Source: Variovorax sp. MHTC-1 (lineage in GTDB: Bacteria > Pseudomonadota > Gammaproteobacteria > Burkholderiales > Burkholderiaceae_C). Taken from it: a DNA stretch of 64,000 nt. The stretch covers positions 558,001 through 622,000 of the forward strand of contig NZ_RWKI01000001.1 in assembly GCF_003984645.1 (NCBI RefSeq), given 5' to 3'. Below, piece after piece: positions 56,519-64,000 of this stretch. The notes beneath the pieces were generated by a model. That model had not been told where the DNA came from. It worked only from the letters and a program-made list of their open reading frames with translations, and searched no databases. How positions within the stretch are numbered: the stretch's first letter is position 1; every line of letters starts with the position of its first letter. The translations under genes were made by a program, and so were the position numbers.

Positions 56519-58000
56519 ATGAGGAACTCCCGGCTTCCCGCGCTCTGGCTCGCGCTTCCCCTGCTGCTGTCGGCCTGCGCGCTGCCGCGTCCGCCCGAGC
56601 AGGTGACTGCGCCGACGCCCGCGCAATGGCACACGCCCCTGCCCCATGGCGGCTCGCTGCCCGTGCTGGCCGACTGGTGGCGCCAGCTCGACGATCCGCT
56701 GCTGGCCGAGCTGATCGATGCGGCCCAGGCCGCCAGTCCCAGCGTGGCCAGCGCGGCCGCGCGCATCGCGGAGGCGCGGGCGACGCGCGTGTCCGCAGGC
56801 GCGGCCCTGGCGCCGAATCTCACCGGCAACGTATCGGCCAGCCGCGGCAACTCGCCCACCAGCGGGTTCGGCGGAACGGGCACGGGCACCGGCACTGGTC
56901 TCACCGGAATTCCGCCGATCACGACGATCCAGGCCGGCCTGCAATCGAGTTGGGAGATCGACCTGTTCGGCGGCCTGCGCGCCAGCCGCGACGCCAGCCA
57001 GGCCCGGCTGGCGGGCGCCGATGCCAAATGGCACGAGGCAAGGGTCTCGGTCGCGGCCGAGACCGCGACTACCTACCTAAGCGAACGCGCCTGCCGGCGC
57101 CAGCTCGCGGTGGCCACGTCGGACACGCAGTCGCGGGCAGAAACCGCGCGCCTGACCGACCTGTCGATGCGTGCCGGCTTCACCGCGCCGGCCGAGGCCG
57201 CGCTCGCGCGTGCCGGCGCCTCCGATGCGTCGGCACGCCTCACGCAGCAGCGGGCGCAGTGCGCGCTGCTGCAGCAGGCGCTGGTGTCGCTCGCCGGCAT
57301 CGATGCGCGCACGCTGCAGGCCAAGCTCGATGCCGCGCCGGTCGATCGCCCGCTGCCGGAAGTCCAGACCGTCGCCAGCGTGCCGGCCGAGGCGCTCGCG
57401 CAGCGGCCCGACGTCTATTCGGCGGAACTCGGCGTCGCCGCGGCGAGCGCCGACGCCGGTGCGGCGCTGGCGCAGCGCTTCCCGCGCCTCACGCTGCAGG
57501 GCTCGATCGGCCGGCTCCAGATCCGCACCAGCGGCATCCGCGAGACGATGGACAGCTGGACCATCGGCCCGGTCGCGCTCAGCGTGCCGATCTTCGACGG
57601 CGGCACGCTCGCGGCCAATGTCGATGCGGCACGGGCGCGCTACGACGAAGCCGTCGCGCTCTACCGCTCCAGCGTGCGCCAGGCGGTGCGCGAGGTCGAG
57701 GAAGCGCTGATCAACCTGCAGAGCACCGACGCGCGCGCCGGCGATGCCGATGCGGCGGTGCAGAGCTACCAGGCCTCCTTCGACGCCACCAGCGCGCGCT
57801 ACCAGAGCGGGCTGGCCAGCCTGTTCGAACTCGAGGATTCGCGGCGCACGCTGTTCGCGGCGCAGACCGCGCGCGTCTCGCTGCAGCGCGAGCGCGCCGA
57901 GGCCTGGGTGGCGCTCTATCGCTCGATGGGCGGCGGCTGGACCCGACCCGGATCGACCACGACAACGACGACCTCAAAGACCGAGGCAACCCCATCATGA
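56519..58000 (+). CDS. Outer-membrane factor of RND efflux system (NodT/OprM-type lipoprotein)
   Basis: A 493-residue TolC-fold outer-membrane channel. The lipoprotein signal peptide has lipobox LSAC (Cys20, LLLSACALPRP). Two homologous OEP repeats of long helical hairpins and beta-strands follow; DWWRQLDDPLLAELIDAAQ near residues 52-70 is the typical first-strand region. The C-terminal Thr/Ser tail (TTTTTTSKTEATPS) is unstructured. The ATG at 56519 follows GCTTTTCTC without a clear ribosome binding site but gives the only sensible lipoprotein start. Its stop overlaps the adaptor ATG. Confidence 0.92.
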   Translation: MRNSRLPALWLALPLLLSACALPRPPEQVTAPTPAQWHTPLPHGGSLPVLADWWRQLDDPLLAELIDAAQAASPSVASAAARIAEARATRVSAGAALAPNLTGNVSASRGNSPTSGFGGTGTGTGTGLTGIPPITTIQAGLQSSWEIDLFGGLRASRDASQARLAGADAKWHEARVSVAAETATTYLSERACRRQLAVATSDTQSRAETARLTDLSMRAGFTAPAEAALARAGASDASARLTQQRAQCALLQQALVSLAGIDARTLQAKLDAAPVDRPLPEVQTVASVPAEALAQRPDVYSAELGVAAASADAGAALAQRFPRLTLQGSIGRLQIRTSGIRETMDSWTIGPVALSVPIFDGGTLAANVDAARARYDEAVALYRSSVRQAVREVEEALINLQSTDARAGDADAAVQSYQASFDATSARYQSGLASLFELEDSRRTLFAAQTARVSLQRERAEAWVALYRSMGGGWTRPGSTTTTTTSKTEATPS

Positions 58001-59148
58001 AAAGAATGAAGCGTTCCACCCTCGTCATCGTGCTCGCCGTTCTCGTGCTGCTCATCGCGGCCGCCGCGTTCATGTTCTCGCGCGGCGAGCCGGCCGAAGG
58101 CACGGCCAAGCCGAAGGATGCGGCGGCCCAGGCAAAGCCGGCGCTGACCGTGACCGTCGCCAAGCCCGAGAGCAGCGAGCTCACCGTCACGCTCGCGGCC
58201 AACGGCAATGTCGCCGCCTGGCAGGAAGCCAGCATCGGCTCCGAATCCAACGGCCTGCGCCTGGCCGAGGTGCGCGTCAATGTCGGCGACGTGGTCAAGA
58301 AGGGCCAGGTGCTCGCGACCTTCTCGCAGGAGACCGTGCAGGCCGACGTCGCGCAGGCACGCGCCTCGCTGGCAGAAGCCAAGGCCACCGCCGCCGACGC
58401 CGCGGGCAACGCCGCGCGGGCGCGCACGCTGCAGGCCACCGGCGCGCTGAGCCAGCAGCAGATCAACCAGTACCAGACCGCCGAGCAGACGGCCAAGGCG
58501 CGCGTCGCGGCCGCCGAGGCGGTGCTCGCGGCACAGCAAGTGCGCGGCCGCAACACGCAGGTGCTGGCGCCCGACGATGGCGTGATCTCCTCGCGCACCG
58601 CCACGGTGGGCAGCGTGCTGAGCGCCGGCACGGAGCTGTTCCGGCTGATCCGCCAGGGTCGGCTCGAATGGCGCGCCGAGGTGACCTCGGCCGAGCTGAG
58701 CCGGGTCGCGGTCGGCACGCCGGCCGTCGTGATCAGCGCCAGCGGCGCCCAGGTCAACGGCAAGGTGCGCAGCATCGCGCCGACGGTCGATCCGCAGACC
58801 CGCGCGGCGCTGGTGTACGTCGACATCCCCAACGTGACGGCGAACACCGGCATCAAGGCCGGCATGTTCGCGCGCGGCGACTTCCAACTCGGCCGCAGCA
58901 GTGCGCTCACCGTGCCGCAGGCCGCGATCGTTCCGCGTGATGGCTTCAACCACCTGCTCCTGCTGCAGCCGGACAGCCGCGTCGCGCAGCTCAAGGTCGA
59001 GACCGGACGCCGCGTCGGCGACCGCGTCGAGATCACGACCAAGCTGCCGCCCGATGCGCGCGTCGTGGTGCAGGGCGCCGGCTTCCTGAACGACGGCGAC
59101 CTGGTGCGGGTGGTGGACGCCTTGCCGAACAAGGAGCAGCGTCCATGA
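57997..59148 (+). CDS. RND efflux periplasmic adaptor subunit
   Basis: A 383-residue membrane-fusion protein anchored by an N-terminal hydrophobic segment (residues about 8-28, no lipobox). Lipoyl halves (EVRVNVGDVVKKGQVLATF, VGSVLSAGTELFRLI) flank an Ala/Gln-rich helical hairpin (about 108-160). Beta-barrel and membrane-proximal domains follow, with RSIAPTVDPQTRAALVYVD. It is translationally coupled by ATGA on both sides to the outer-membrane factor and the permease. Confidence 0.92.
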   Translation: MKRMKRSTLVIVLAVLVLLIAAAAFMFSRGEPAEGTAKPKDAAAQAKPALTVTVAKPESSELTVTLAANGNVAAWQEASIGSESNGLRLAEVRVNVGDVVKKGQVLATFSQETVQADVAQARASLAEAKATAADAAGNAARARTLQATGALSQQQINQYQTAEQTAKARVAAAEAVLAAQQVRGRNTQVLAPDDGVISSRTATVGSVLSAGTELFRLIRQGRLEWRAEVTSAELSRVAVGTPAVVISASGAQVNGKVRSIAPTVDPQTRAALVYVDIPNVTANTGIKAGMFARGDFQLGRSSALTVPQAAIVPRDGFNHLLLLQPDSRVAQLKVETGRRVGDRVEITTKLPPDARVVVQGAGFLNDGDLVRVVDALPNKEQRP

Positions 59149-62100
59149 ACGTCTCGGCCTGGTCCATCCGCAATCCGATTCCGGCGGTGATGCTGTTCGT
59201 GCTGCTCACCTTCGCCGGCATGCTGTCCTTCAACGCGATGAAGGTGCAGAACTTCCCCGACATCGACCTGCCGACAGTCACCGTCTCGGCCTCGCTGCCG
59301 GGCGCCGCGCCCTCGCAGCTCGAGACCGACGTGGCGCGCAAGCTCGAGAACTCGATCGCCACCGTGCAGGGCTTGAAGCACATCACGACCAAGGTGCAGG
59401 ACGGCGCGGCCACGCTGATCGTCGAATTCCGGCTCGAGAAGCCGGTGCAGGAAGCGGTCGACGACGTGCGCTCGGCCGTGCAGAAGGTGCGCGCCGACCT
59501 GCCCGCCGATGTGCGCGATCCGGTGATCAACAAGCTGGACTTCGCGGCCCAGCCCGTGCTGGCCTTCACCATCGCTTCGACGCGCATGGACCCGCAGGAG
59601 CTCTCCTGGTTCGTCGACGACACGGTGACCAAGAAGCTGCTCGCCATCAGCGGAGTCGGCGCAGTCAACCGGGTCGGCGGCGTCACGCGCCAGGTGCATG
59701 TCGACCTCGATCCGGCCAAGCTGCAGGCGCTGGGCGCGACCGCGTCCGACATCTCGCGCCAGCTGCGCCAGGTGCAGACCGAAAGCGCCGGCGGCCGCGC
59801 CGATCTCGGCGGCAGCGAGCAGCCGGTGCGCACGCTGGCGACGGTGCGTTCGGCCGACGAGCTGGCGGACATGCAGATCCCGCTCTCGGACGGCCGCCGC
59901 ATCCGGCTCGACCAGGTGGCGCGCGTGTCCGACACCATCGCCGAGCCGCGCGCCGCCGCGCTGCTGGACGGCAAGCCGGTGGTCGGCTTCGAGGTCGCGC
60001 GCAGCCGCGGGGCGAGCGAGGTCGAGGTCGGCGGCGCGGTGCAGAAGGCGCTGGCCGAGCTGCGCGCGCAGCATCCGGACATCGCGCTCACCGAGGCCTT
60101 CAACTTCGTCGAGCCGGTGCAGGAGGAGTACGACGGCTCGCTGCACCTGCTGTACGAAGGCGCCATCCTCGCGGTGCTCGTGGTGTGGCTGTTCCTGCGC
60201 GACTGGCGCGCCACCTTCGTCTCGGCCGTCGCGCTGCCGATGTCGGCGATCCCGGCCTTCATCGGCATGTACATGCTGGGCTTCTCGATCAACGTGGTGA
60301 CGCTCCTGGCGCTCTCGCTGGTGGTCGGCATCCTGGTGGACGATGCGATCGTGGAGGTCGAGAACATCGTGCGCCACCTGCGCATGGGCAAGAGTCCCTA
60401 CCAGGCGGCAATGGAGGCGGCCGACGAGATCGGACTGGCGGTGATCGCCACCACCTTCACGCTGATCGCGGTATTCCTGCCCACCGCTTTCATGAGCGGC
60501 GTGGCCGGCAAGTTCTTCAAGCAGTTCGGCTGGACCGCATCGCTCGCGGTGTTCGCCTCGCTGGTGGTGGCGCGGATGCTCACGCCGATGATGGCGGCCT
60601 ACATCCTGAAGCCCCTCGTCGGCGCCGAGAAGGAGCCGCGCTGGCTCGCCTTCTACATGCGGCTGGCCGAGCGCAGCCTCAGGCACCGCTTCACCACCAT
60701 GGTGCTGGCCACCCTCTTCTTCTTCGGCTCGGTGGCGATGATCCCGCTGCTCAAGACCGGCTTCATCCCGCCCGACGACAACTCGCAGACGCAGGTCTAC
60801 CTATCGCTCCCGCCGGGCGCCACGCTGGCCCAGACCATGGCCATGGCCGAGGAGACGCGGCAGCGCGTGATGGCGGTCGAGCACGTGAAGAGCGTCTACA
60901 CCACCGTGGGCGGCGGCAGCGCGGGCGGCGATCCCTTCGCCAACTTCGGCACGCCGGAGACGCGCAAGGCCACGCTCACCATCAAGCTGGCGGAACGCGG
61001 CGACCGGCCGCGCAAGCAGGGCATCGAGAACGAGATCCGCAAGGCGCTCGAAACTCTGCCCGGCGTGCGCAGCACCGTGGGCCTGGGCGGCTCGGGCGAG
61101 AAATACATCCTGGTGCTGACCGGCGAAGACCCGGCGGCGCTGACGAGCGCGGCGCGCGCGGTCGAGAAAGACCTGCGCACCATCCCCGGCCTGGGCAACA
61201 TCACGTCCACCGCGAGCCTGATCCGGCCCGAGATCGCGGTGCGCCCGAACTTCGCGCGCGCCGCCGACCTGGGCGTCACCAGCTCGGCCATCGCCGAGAC
61301 GCTGCGGGTCGCGACGCTGGGCGACTACGACCAGGCGCTGCCCAAGCTCAACCTGGCGCAGCGCCAGGTGCCGATCGTGGTCAAGCTCGAGGACTCGGCG
61401 CGCGAGAACCTGGCGCTGCTCGAACGGCTCAGCGTGCCCGGCACGAACGGCCCCGTGATGCTCGGCCAGGTCGCGACGCTGACCATGGAAGGCGGCCCGG
61501 CCGTGATCGACCGCTACGACCGCTCGCGCAACGTCAACTTCGAAATCGAGCTCTCGGGCGTCGGCCTGGGCGACGCCAAGACCGCGGCGATGAAGCTGCC
61601 CTCGATCCAGAACCTGCCGCCGGGCGTGCGGGTGGCCGAGGTCGGCGATGCCGAGATGATGAGCGAGCTGTTCGCGAGCTTCGGCCTCGCGATGCTCACC
61701 GGCGTGCTGTGCATCTACATCGTGCTGGTGCTGCTGTTCAAGGACTTCCTGCACCCGGTCACCATCCTGTGCGCGCTGCCGCTGGCGCTCGGCGGCGCCT
61801 TCCTCGGCCTCCTGATCGGGCAGAAGCCGCTCTCGATGCCTTCGATGATCGGCTTCATCATGCTGATGGGCGTGGCGACCAAGAACTCGATCCTGCTGGT
61901 CGAGTACGCGATCGTCGCGCGCCGCGACCACGGCATGAGCCGCTGGGACGCATTGCGCGACGCCTGCCACAAGCGCGCGCGGCCGATCATCATGACCACG
62001 CTGGCCATGGGCGCCGGCATGGCGCCGATCGCCTTCGGCTGGAGCGCGGCCGACTCCAGCTTCCGCGCGCCGATGGCGATGGCGGTGATCGGCGGCCTGA

Positions 62101-62270
62101 TCACCTCGACGATCCTGAGCCTGCTGGTGGTGCCGGCGGTGTTTACCTACATCGACGACATCGAGCACTGGATCAAGCGCACGGTCGCGCGCATCCGCGG
62201 CCGGGCGCCCGACCCGGCCGATGCGCCGGAAGGGGCGCCTCCGCTCAAGCAGCAGCCGGCGCCGAACTGA
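59145..62270 (+). CDS. RND efflux transporter, inner-membrane permease subunit
   Basis: A 1041-residue proton-driven pump of the HAE-1 family. The N-terminal segment SIRNPIPAVMLFVLLTFAGM is followed by large periplasmic loops and twelve membrane segments. The aspartate relay is in GILVDDAIVEVENIVRHLRMG and the second half has LMGVATKNSILLVEYAI. Together with the two upstream genes it forms a complete tripartite export system; substrates may include drugs or aromatic acids, not readable from sequence. No regulator gene is directly adjacent apart from the divergent PAS activator. Confidence 0.94.
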   Translation: MNVSAWSIRNPIPAVMLFVLLTFAGMLSFNAMKVQNFPDIDLPTVTVSASLPGAAPSQLETDVARKLENSIATVQGLKHITTKVQDGAATLIVEFRLEKPVQEAVDDVRSAVQKVRADLPADVRDPVINKLDFAAQPVLAFTIASTRMDPQELSWFVDDTVTKKLLAISGVGAVNRVGGVTRQVHVDLDPAKLQALGATASDISRQLRQVQTESAGGRADLGGSEQPVRTLATVRSADELADMQIPLSDGRRIRLDQVARVSDTIAEPRAAALLDGKPVVGFEVARSRGASEVEVGGAVQKALAELRAQHPDIALTEAFNFVEPVQEEYDGSLHLLYEGAILAVLVVWLFLRDWRATFVSAVALPMSAIPAFIGMYMLGFSINVVTLLALSLVVGILVDDAIVEVENIVRHLRMGKSPYQAAMEAADEIGLAVIATTFTLIAVFLPTAFMSGVAGKFFKQFGWTASLAVFASLVVARMLTPMMAAYILKPLVGAEKEPRWLAFYMRLAERSLRHRFTTMVLATLFFFGSVAMIPLLKTGFIPPDDNSQTQVYLSLPPGATLAQTMAMAEETRQRVMAVEHVKSVYTTVGGGSAGGDPFANFGTPETRKATLTIKLAERGDRPRKQGIENEIRKALETLPGVRSTVGLGGSGEKYILVLTGEDPAALTSAARAVEKDLRTIPGLGNITSTASLIRPEIAVRPNFARAADLGVTSSAIAETLRVATLGDYDQALPKLNLAQRQVPIVVKLEDSARENLALLERLSVPGTNGPVMLGQVATLTMEGGPAVIDRYDRSRNVNFEIELSGVGLGDAKTAAMKLPSIQNLPPGVRVAEVGDAEMMSELFASFGLAMLTGVLCIYIVLVLLFKDFLHPVTILCALPLALGGAFLGLLIGQKPLSMPSMIGFIMLMGVATKNSILLVEYAIVARRDHGMSRWDALRDACHKRARPIIMTTLAMGAGMAPIAFGWSAADSSFRAPMAMAVIGGLITSTILSLLVVPAVFTYIDDIEHWIKRTVARIRGRAPDPADAPEGAPPLKQQPAPN

Positions 62271-62309
62271 GGCAGCATGGGGCCTCGTGACCTTCCACGG
62301 AGGCAAGCC

Positions 62310-62675
62310 ATGAACCCGATCCGCATCCCCGGCGCGATGTTGTGTGTGGCCCTGCTGGCGGCAGCCGCGGCCGCCAGCGCCCAGCCGGCACAGGAAGTGC
62401 ACGCCCGGCAACGCTACGAGCGCGAGGTGGCCGCCTGCAACAGCGGCACACTGGCAGCGCCAGCGCGCGAGGCCTGCATCCGCGCCGCCGGCAATGCGCT
62501 GGACCGCGCCCTCGGTGGCCCGCCCGCCCAGGTCACGGTGCCTTCCGCGGACGGCCGTGCCACGATCGTCACTCCGGCCGGCGCGCCGCCGCCATCGAGC
62601 GGCTCCGATGCGGTTCCGTCGCGCGATGGCCGCGCCACCATCGTGTTGCCGGCCGATCGACCCGCTTCGCGCTAG
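62310..62675 (+). CDS. Small exported protein of unknown function
   Basis: A 121-residue protein with a signal peptide (residues 1-24, ending ASAQ). A charged region with two cysteines (VAACNSGTLAAPAREACIR) that could form a disulfide follows. Two copies of a short unit then appear: VPSADGRATIVTPAG and VPSRDGRATIVLPAD, with a Pro/Ser linker between them. The repeats are clear but I know no family. The ATG follows GGAGGCAAGCC. It lies 39 bp downstream of the RND permease and could be read through from it. Confidence 0.6.
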   Translation: MNPIRIPGAMLCVALLAAAAAASAQPAQEVHARQRYEREVAACNSGTLAAPAREACIRAAGNALDRALGGPPAQVTVPSADGRATIVTPAGAPPPSSGSDAVPSRDGRATIVLPADRPASR

Positions 62676-62714
62676 AGAGCGCGCCGCGATCCGGGCACCG
62701 CACTCAGGGCTCGC

Positions 62715-63506
62715 TCAGCCCTGCTGCTTGGTCTCGGAGGACTTGCCGCCGCTGCTCGCCGTGGACGATGAGGCGGCGACGCGCGAGGACGGCGAGGCGC
62801 TGCCTGTGCCGCCCGTGCCGCTCGTCGCGTCCGGGCCGCTCGTCGCGCCCGGGCCGGCTGCCGGCGACTGGCTTGCGCGATTCGCTCGCCAGGTATTGAA
62901 CTCCTCGGAGAACTTGCTGTAGCGCTCCTTTCGGAACGCTTCGTAGTCTTCGTCCAGGCGCCGCAGCTGCTCGCTGCGCCACTGGTGGTAGTCGGGGTCC
63001 CACTGACCCTGCTGCCCGCGGCCCTCGCCATAGTCGACGCCGCCGCGCCCGTAGGCCGTTCCCGTATGCCGTGGCAGGGCGGAGCCGGACCATTGGTCCT
63101 GCTGTCCGCCGCCGTAGTCGCTCATGAAGCTGCCGCCGGCGCCGCCGCTCGGGCCGCGCTCGAAGCCGCCATAGCGCTGCTCGTCCGAATGGGTGCGCCA
63201 GCTGTCGCGGCCCTGGTAGCCGCGGCCGGAGGCGCTGCCGCGCGAACGCTCGTAGCCGCGTTGCTCCTCGCCGCGCCAGGCGCCGGTTTCGCCGCTGCCG
63301 AAGTCGGCGCCGCCAGCGCCGCGGCCATAGCCTTGCTCATAGGGCTCGTAGCCGCCCATCTGCCCAGAGCGGCCCTGGAAAGCCTCCTGCTGCCCGCGGC
63401 CCTGGTAGCCGCTGCGCCGCTCGTCCTCGTTGCGCCAGTCGCGGCCTCCGCCATAGGAACCCCGGCGCCGCGCTTCATCATCGTCATCGCGTGGGTACAT
63501 GTGCAT
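62715..63506 (-). CDS. Gly/Tyr/Arg/Gln-rich, probably disordered protein with C-terminal helical module
   Basis: A 263-residue cytoplasmic protein. Residues 1-165 are low complexity: an acidic start (MHMYPRDDDDEARRRGS) and many short GYGR, GYQGR, RGYER and GGF-type units. Residues about 166-207 form a normal helical segment (DYHQWRSEQLRRLDEDYEAF, then RKERYSKFSEEFNTWR). Residues 208-263 are a Ser/Gly/Ala/Thr linker. Tyr/Arg/Gly-rich sequence of this type is linked in other proteins to nucleic-acid binding or phase separation; no function is known here. The DYxxWRxEQLxxLDxDY helix recurs in stress-related Burkholderiales proteins I cannot name precisely. Confidence 0.68.
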   Translation of the reverse strand: MHMYPRDDDDEARRRGSYGGGRDWRNEDERRSGYQGRGQQEAFQGRSGQMGGYEPYEQGYGRGAGGADFGSGETGAWRGEEQRGYERSRGSASGRGYQGRDSWRTHSDEQRYGGFERGPSGGAGGSFMSDYGGGQQDQWSGSALPRHTGTAYGRGGVDYGEGRGQQGQWDPDYHQWRSEQLRRLDEDYEAFRKERYSKFSEEFNTWRANRASQSPAAGPGATSGPDATSGTGGTGSASPSSRVAASSSTASSGGKSSETKQQG

Positions 63507-63645
63507 CTCCTGAGTGAACTGCCGAGAGCTTCACCGTAGGACGCGGCGCGCGCCCTTGTGTCGGCGCGTACCGCAAGCTGCGTAGGAATACGACCTGCCT
63601 CGCCTCGCGATGCAGTTCAGCCGCGCGGAGGCGGCGGAGCCGCGT

Positions 63646-64000
63646 TCATTGCAGCCCCGCGAGCGCCACCTGGATGCGCTGCCCCTGCGGCGGCGTGATC
63701 AGCCCCCCGAGCAACTCGCCGAAGCGCGCCTGCGCCACGCCCGAATGGATGTACTGCCAACGGTAGGCCGCGAGCAGCGCGTTGCGGACCGCCTCCACCT
63801 CGGCCGCGTCCAGCACGCCGGCCTGCGGCTTGTTGGCCACGAAGTAGGTGCAATCGGCTTGCGCCTGCAACTGCAGCAGGCCGTCGACGCCGGCCACCAG
63901 CGCGATGAGATCGTCGACGGCCGCATCGCGTTCTTCCGGCGTCAGCTTCGCGTCCTCGCGCTGCCACTCGAGTTCGTCGAGCACGGCATGCTGCGACTCC
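63646..64000 (-). CDS. Conserved protein of unknown function (C-terminal part, cut by the window edge)
   Basis: At least 117 residues on the minus strand with no stop codon up to the right edge, so the gene probably continues beyond it; a GTG at 63984 (then LDELEWQRED) is an alternative internal start. The visible part is mostly helical with no signal peptide or membrane segment (DDLIALVAGVDGLLQLQAQA, AAYRWQYIHSGVAQARFGEL). The family is not recognised. Between it and the upstream gene, 63507-63645 contains nothing I can support. Confidence 0.55.
   Translation of the reverse strand, partial: ESQHAVLDELEWQREDAKLTPEERDAAVDDLIALVAGVDGLLQLQAQADCTYFVANKPQAGVLDAAEVEAVRNALLAAYRWQYIHSGVAQARFGELLGGLITPPQGQRIQVALAGLQ

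Noticed and set aside
57711-60686. 991-codon open frame on the minus strand
   Set aside because: Antisense to the outer-membrane factor, adaptor and RND permease genes, all of which are well supported.

Overview
This is a GC-rich, densely packed chromosomal segment of a betaproteobacterium, most like the Comamonadaceae (Variovorax-type Burkholderiales). Several things point there: a short-type ilvD, a tiny Trp-rich TIGR04438-like gene, a Bug-family (TctC) receptor, the gene order TIGR02449-like / zapA / 6S RNA, the tig-clpP-clpX-lon block with flanking tRNAs, and dispersed GC-rich intergenic repeats. No phage, IS transposase or CRISPR array was found. The assignment comes from gene content and sequence memory, not from a database search.

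Layout. (1) 1-2.5 kb: cobalamin riboswitch, BtuB-like receptor, cobU (cut by the left edge). (2) 2.5-5.6 kb: inverted copies of a dispersed repeat, ZapB-like coiled coil, zapA, 6S RNA with a perfect terminator, TSUP exporter, UspA, VOC protein. (3) 5.6-11.1 kb: malonate operon (GntR regulator, malonyl-CoA decarboxylase, Bug receptor, enoyl-CoA hydratase, malonyl-CoA synthetase) with a perfect 16-bp palindrome before its first gene. (4) 11.2-25.5 kb: lgt, LysR regulator, ilvD, cytochrome c, acs, UPF0114, divergent fumC and class I fumarase, murI, an MFS transporter and small unknowns. (5) 25.5-32.1 kb: three tRNAs, lon, clpX, clpP, tig and a fourth tRNA. lon and clpP have readable sigma-32 (heat-shock) promoters. 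(6) 32.2-36.5 kb: RND efflux pump and adaptor. (7) 36.7-39.7 kb: hpnCDE (squalene synthesis).

(8) 39.6-46.0 kb is the most unusual region: a sigma-54 activator, a coiled-coil plus beta-barrel outer-membrane protein, a secreted Gly/Asn/Thr/Ser-rich low-complexity protein behind a textbook -24/-12 promoter, two small exported proteins that share an RGG motif, and a stand-alone exported C39-type cysteine peptidase. It resembles the Fap functional-amyloid systems of Pseudomonas but has no recognisable FapA and looks divergent. I regard it as the best candidate here for a poorly described system.

(9) 46.1-56.3 kb: HAD hydrolase, hemH, then a complete livKGFHM-type ABC operon with an alpha/beta hydrolase. 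The operon is preceded by a sigma-54 promoter and by a PAS-AAA-Fis activator gene, and its livF/livH junction is interrupted by three tandem 86-87-bp repeats. (10) 56.5-62.3 kb: a complete tripartite RND operon (outer-membrane factor, adaptor, permease). (11) 62.3-64 kb: small unknowns, including a Gly/Tyr/Arg/Gln-rich disordered protein, and a gene cut by the right edge.
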